Source: Promerops cafer (lineage: Eukaryota > Chordata > Aves > Passeriformes > Nectariniidae). Taken from it: a stretch of DNA of 64,000 nucleotides. Under the pieces are notes generated by a model. It ran no database searches. It was not told the origin of the DNA and worked only from the letters and a program-made list of their open reading frames with translations. The DNA lies in contig VZSE01002701.1 in the NCBI GenBank assembly GCA_013398275.1, positions 188,907-252,906 of the forward strand, given 5' to 3'. The translations under genes and the position numbers were made by a program. Shown in pieces: positions 61,301 to 64,000 of the stretch (positions are counted from its first letter, which is position 1; each line of letters starts with the position of its first letter).

Positions 61301-62726
61301 TCAGGGTACATTTTATGAGGTTTGTTATAATAATATAACTTTCACTTAAGAATACCTCACTCTTTTCTTGCCATTTCCTGCATAGATTTCAGGGCATCCA
61401 GTTGCATTGTGTTTTAAAAAATCCCAAACAACCATTAGACTGACCTCATCCTTTCTGAACCCTCTCTCTTTAGGGTTACAGGCTCTGATTTCATTGGGCA
61501 AAGTAAATGCTTGCAGTTAAATAATTAAAGGCTTTTTTTTTTTTTTTCTTAAACCAGTAGAAAACACTAAAATTTAGGCTCCTTTCTGGCAAGTTTTCCT
61601 CCCCTATATCCTGGTCTTCCCTCAGGTACTTTAACAGTTCTGCATATTTTCAGTCCTTGGAATTTTATTACTTTTATATTAATACATCTCTTTGCTAATT
61701 CTCTAATTGAAAATATTCTCAGCATCAAGGAATGCTGCAAATAGCAGACCCTGAGCTGTGCAATCACACTGTCTTCTGCCTTCAGGAGCTGGTGTGTATG
61801 ACTGCAAACACATCCTTTTCATCACTTTGGGGTCTCACAGTAAGCACTTCAATTGTCCATGTTCAGGAGAGGATGGGAAAATGTTTGGGCTGCTTAGCAG
61901 CAGGAATCTTATCTTTCCTGTGAAGCTGAGTGATTTAGGAGATCTGAGTGCAATGTTTAGGTAGATAAATGGAAGCTTAGCAGTTTGTCTCTTCTACCTC
62001 CCCACCAATATTTGTCTCCACATAAAGGTGTGAGCCAAACTGAATCTGTGAGGGTGCACAGAAGTATTTCGTCAGCAGTATTTGGATCAAAACTATGTGG
62101 GAGAGTTTGGCAGAGAAACAGATGTATGAAATTATTCCTCTGCTATAATGTTTTCTTGATTAGGATTTCTATCATATTACAAGAACTAAAACCAAAAAAG
62201 AAAAAGCATATACTTTAAAAATGCCAGAAACTTTAAAAAACACCCAAATGCATTTTTAAAGCCATGCAATTAAACGGCATGAAGCTCCTCTCCTAAAGAG
62301 GAAAATCTGTGTTAAACTTAGCTGAAGTTTGGCAGTCTCCAAGGAAGCAAGGTACAAATTAAAATATAAAATATTTTCTGTCATTCCACTCTTGGGTTAT
62401 GATGCACATGTTAATCATGAATGACTTGTAGTTTCACTGGGGATGGTCTTTTTCTTTATTTGCGTTCCTTAATCCCGAAATAGATGCTTAAATGAGAAGT
62501 TCACACTAGAAAAAAAATTGCTGTTTAGCAGCAAAGGCCAGCAATATCTTGTTTCAAATAGTCATAGTTCCTGGAGACTTTGATTTCAGTTTGACTCTGG
62601 AGCATTTGGGATGCTGAACAATGGGGCTTCAGGTCACTTCTGCAAACATAACCTATGTTCTTAGTTCTTGTTGGTTAGATTGTAAAAGCAGTCTGAAAGC
62701 TTTAGTAGTTGACATTAATTAAATCT
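58328..62726. other. Non-coding stretch without a recognisable gene
   Basis: No supported exon. The plus frame 58868-59113 (81 codons) is unusually rich in E, R and L but matches no family I know and has no convincing splice frame. The minus frame 59362-59748 (128 codons) is also unrecognised. A T15 run lies at 61533-61547. Confidence 0.55.
61533..61547. repeat. T15 homopolymer
   Basis: Fifteen T residues followed by CTTAAACCAG. No adjacent element is recognised. Confidence 0.85.
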
Positions 62727-62855
62727 TAGGCTGGGAATTAGGAGTTTGGAGCCTTGCTCCTGAATTGCCACTGACTGGCTTTTACAGGCAGGCATTACCT
62801 ACCCCTTTTTGGTCTTGTTTCATTTTCCAGGCTTAGCTAATGGCACTATAGGGAC
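62727..62855 (+). mobile_element. MIR-type SINE fragment
   Basis: The order taggctgggaattaggag, ttgctcctgaattgccactgactggct, aggcaggcattacctacccc, gtcttgtttcattttccaggc, taatggcactataggg follows the amniote MIR consensus in sense: gctgggaatcaggag, ctgccactgactggctgtgtgacc, gggcaagtcacttaacctc, tgtgcctcagtttccccatctgtaaaatgggg, taatagcactac. The promoter end at the left is only partly present. This is an old, inactive copy. Confidence 0.76.
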
Positions 62856-64000
62856 TTTTGAGTTCCCTGTACTTACACAGAGTGCTTGGTTCTTAGCACA
62901 GCATGGTCCATTTTCAGCAGCTCCTCTGGATTATGCAGTAATATAATGGTCCTGATGAAAGCAATGGGGTGGAATAGTAACATGGTTGGCTTGTGGAGCT
63001 CATGGACATGCTTCCTTTTTGCAAGATAACTGCTCCAACACTCATGTTTCATGCTTTCTTTCAATCACCTCTTTCAATTTGATTTTAAAAGAGGTTATAT
63101 GACCAGCAGTCATGTTCCTCTGAGTATGTGTGAGTAGTGAAAACATGCCACTGTAAGATAATACTTATTTTTGAGATAATAATAATATTGGAGTTCATCA
63201 ACAAGGCTATTTTAGCTTTGGAGTAAGTTGGTGTATTCATTCTAACTATTATAGCAAAATATAAATTCTGGGTGAAAAGTCCCTTTCTCAAAGATACATT
63301 TTGGGGTCGCCTGCTGCAGAAAGTAAAGAAGCAAAACTGAGAAGTATACATTGCAATTATTCTTCATTAAATATTTCATTTTTAGTACTGAAATATCTTG
63401 TGTTTTGCTTGCATTTAACACTAAAAAATTATTTAAAAGTGACATGTAATAACTACCATAGGTTAATCTCATTTCTTTTCAATTGACTATAAAAACAAAA
63501 TATGACTGATGGTTTACTCGAAGTATGTTTGGGGTGTGTTCAGGGTTATTTAGCTGTGTTTCCCAGGAAAATCAAAATCAATTGTTTGCTCGTCTTTTAT
63601 TATATGTTTTTTCTTATCTAATTAGTCAGATGACCTTGCTGTCTGAGTTTAAAAGACTACCACTAAAAATAGAATTAAAAAGGAAGAAGATAAGGCAGAA
63701 AGTGGTGTTTGATGCTAGTTGCATTTTGCACATATGTATATATAAGGGGCCTTTTAGCATAGTTATCTAATGATAAAGATCTTCAGGGAGTTTGTCCCCT
63801 GTATGTTAAGAAATATGTCTGGAAAGCATACTGACTGTGCTTGTCATACAGTTGAGCATCCGTGTTGTGACATGTATTGAAAACGTGTTCAAATATACAA
63901 AGCATACAAAACTTAGATCTTAATGCATTGTAGTTTCTTTAAGAAAGTTACCACATCCATTTACCATTACAAACCAGACTGTTGTCCAAAGACTGGGGGA
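62856..64000. other. Non-coding stretch at the right end
   Basis: AT-rich with no recognisable exon or repeat; frames are at most 88 codons. TA-rich motifs occur near 63730-63745. Confidence 0.6.

Noticed and set aside
1..64000. CRISPR arrays, operons, phage or plasmid features
   Set aside because: No regularly spaced repeats and no prokaryotic gene organisation; repeat content is that of a bird genome.

Overview
This window reads as nuclear DNA from a bird. The sequence is AT-leaning and low in CpG. It carries CR1 LINE 3' ends in both orientations, with the typical avian terminal motif (tcatagaatca and its complement). It also carries a complete solo LTR of a class I recognise from avian ERVL-type elements, further LTR-like blocks, and old amniote repeats (MIR-type SINEs and an ancient CR1 ORF2 tail). 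I see no bacterial features: no operons, no ribosome-binding-site pattern, no rRNA or tRNA. The order (for example passerine) cannot be fixed by eye.

I find no protein-coding exon, RNA gene or promoter that I can support. The longest open frames (194, 176 and 175 codons, all on the minus strand) are about what chance gives in 64 kb read in six frames. They show no recognisable domain, and one of them runs through a CR1 insertion. The window is best read as a gene-poor intergenic stretch or the inside of a very large intron. Short exons without a recognisable product could be missed.

Layout: an LTR (1638-2119) lies near the left end, preceded by two hairpins and an open frame that stops inside the LTR's first bases. 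A CR1 end is at 9071-9150, a hairpin with a local duplication at 14698-14740, and a CR1 at 19617-19830. A possible CR1 scrap is at 26473-26540. An ancient CR1 carrying a decayed reverse-transcriptase C-terminal tail is at 28880-29375. An LTR-like cluster follows at about 29808-30919, containing a 42-bp tandem repeat. More CR1 copies lie at 31525-31917 (plus), 34890-35292, 42289-42490 and 48521-48656. A CpG-retaining block is at 36280-36830, MIR-type SINEs are at 53105-53225 (minus) and 62727-62855 (plus), and the solo ERVL LTR with a trinucleotide microsatellite is at 57712-58327.

The elements do not form a working system together; they are independent insertions of different ages. The most useful second looks are the CpG-retaining block, the LTR cluster around 30 kb, the ancient CR1 tail, and several homeobox-motif-rich AT-rich stretches that could be conserved non-coding elements. 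Nothing here supports a claim of a new biological system.
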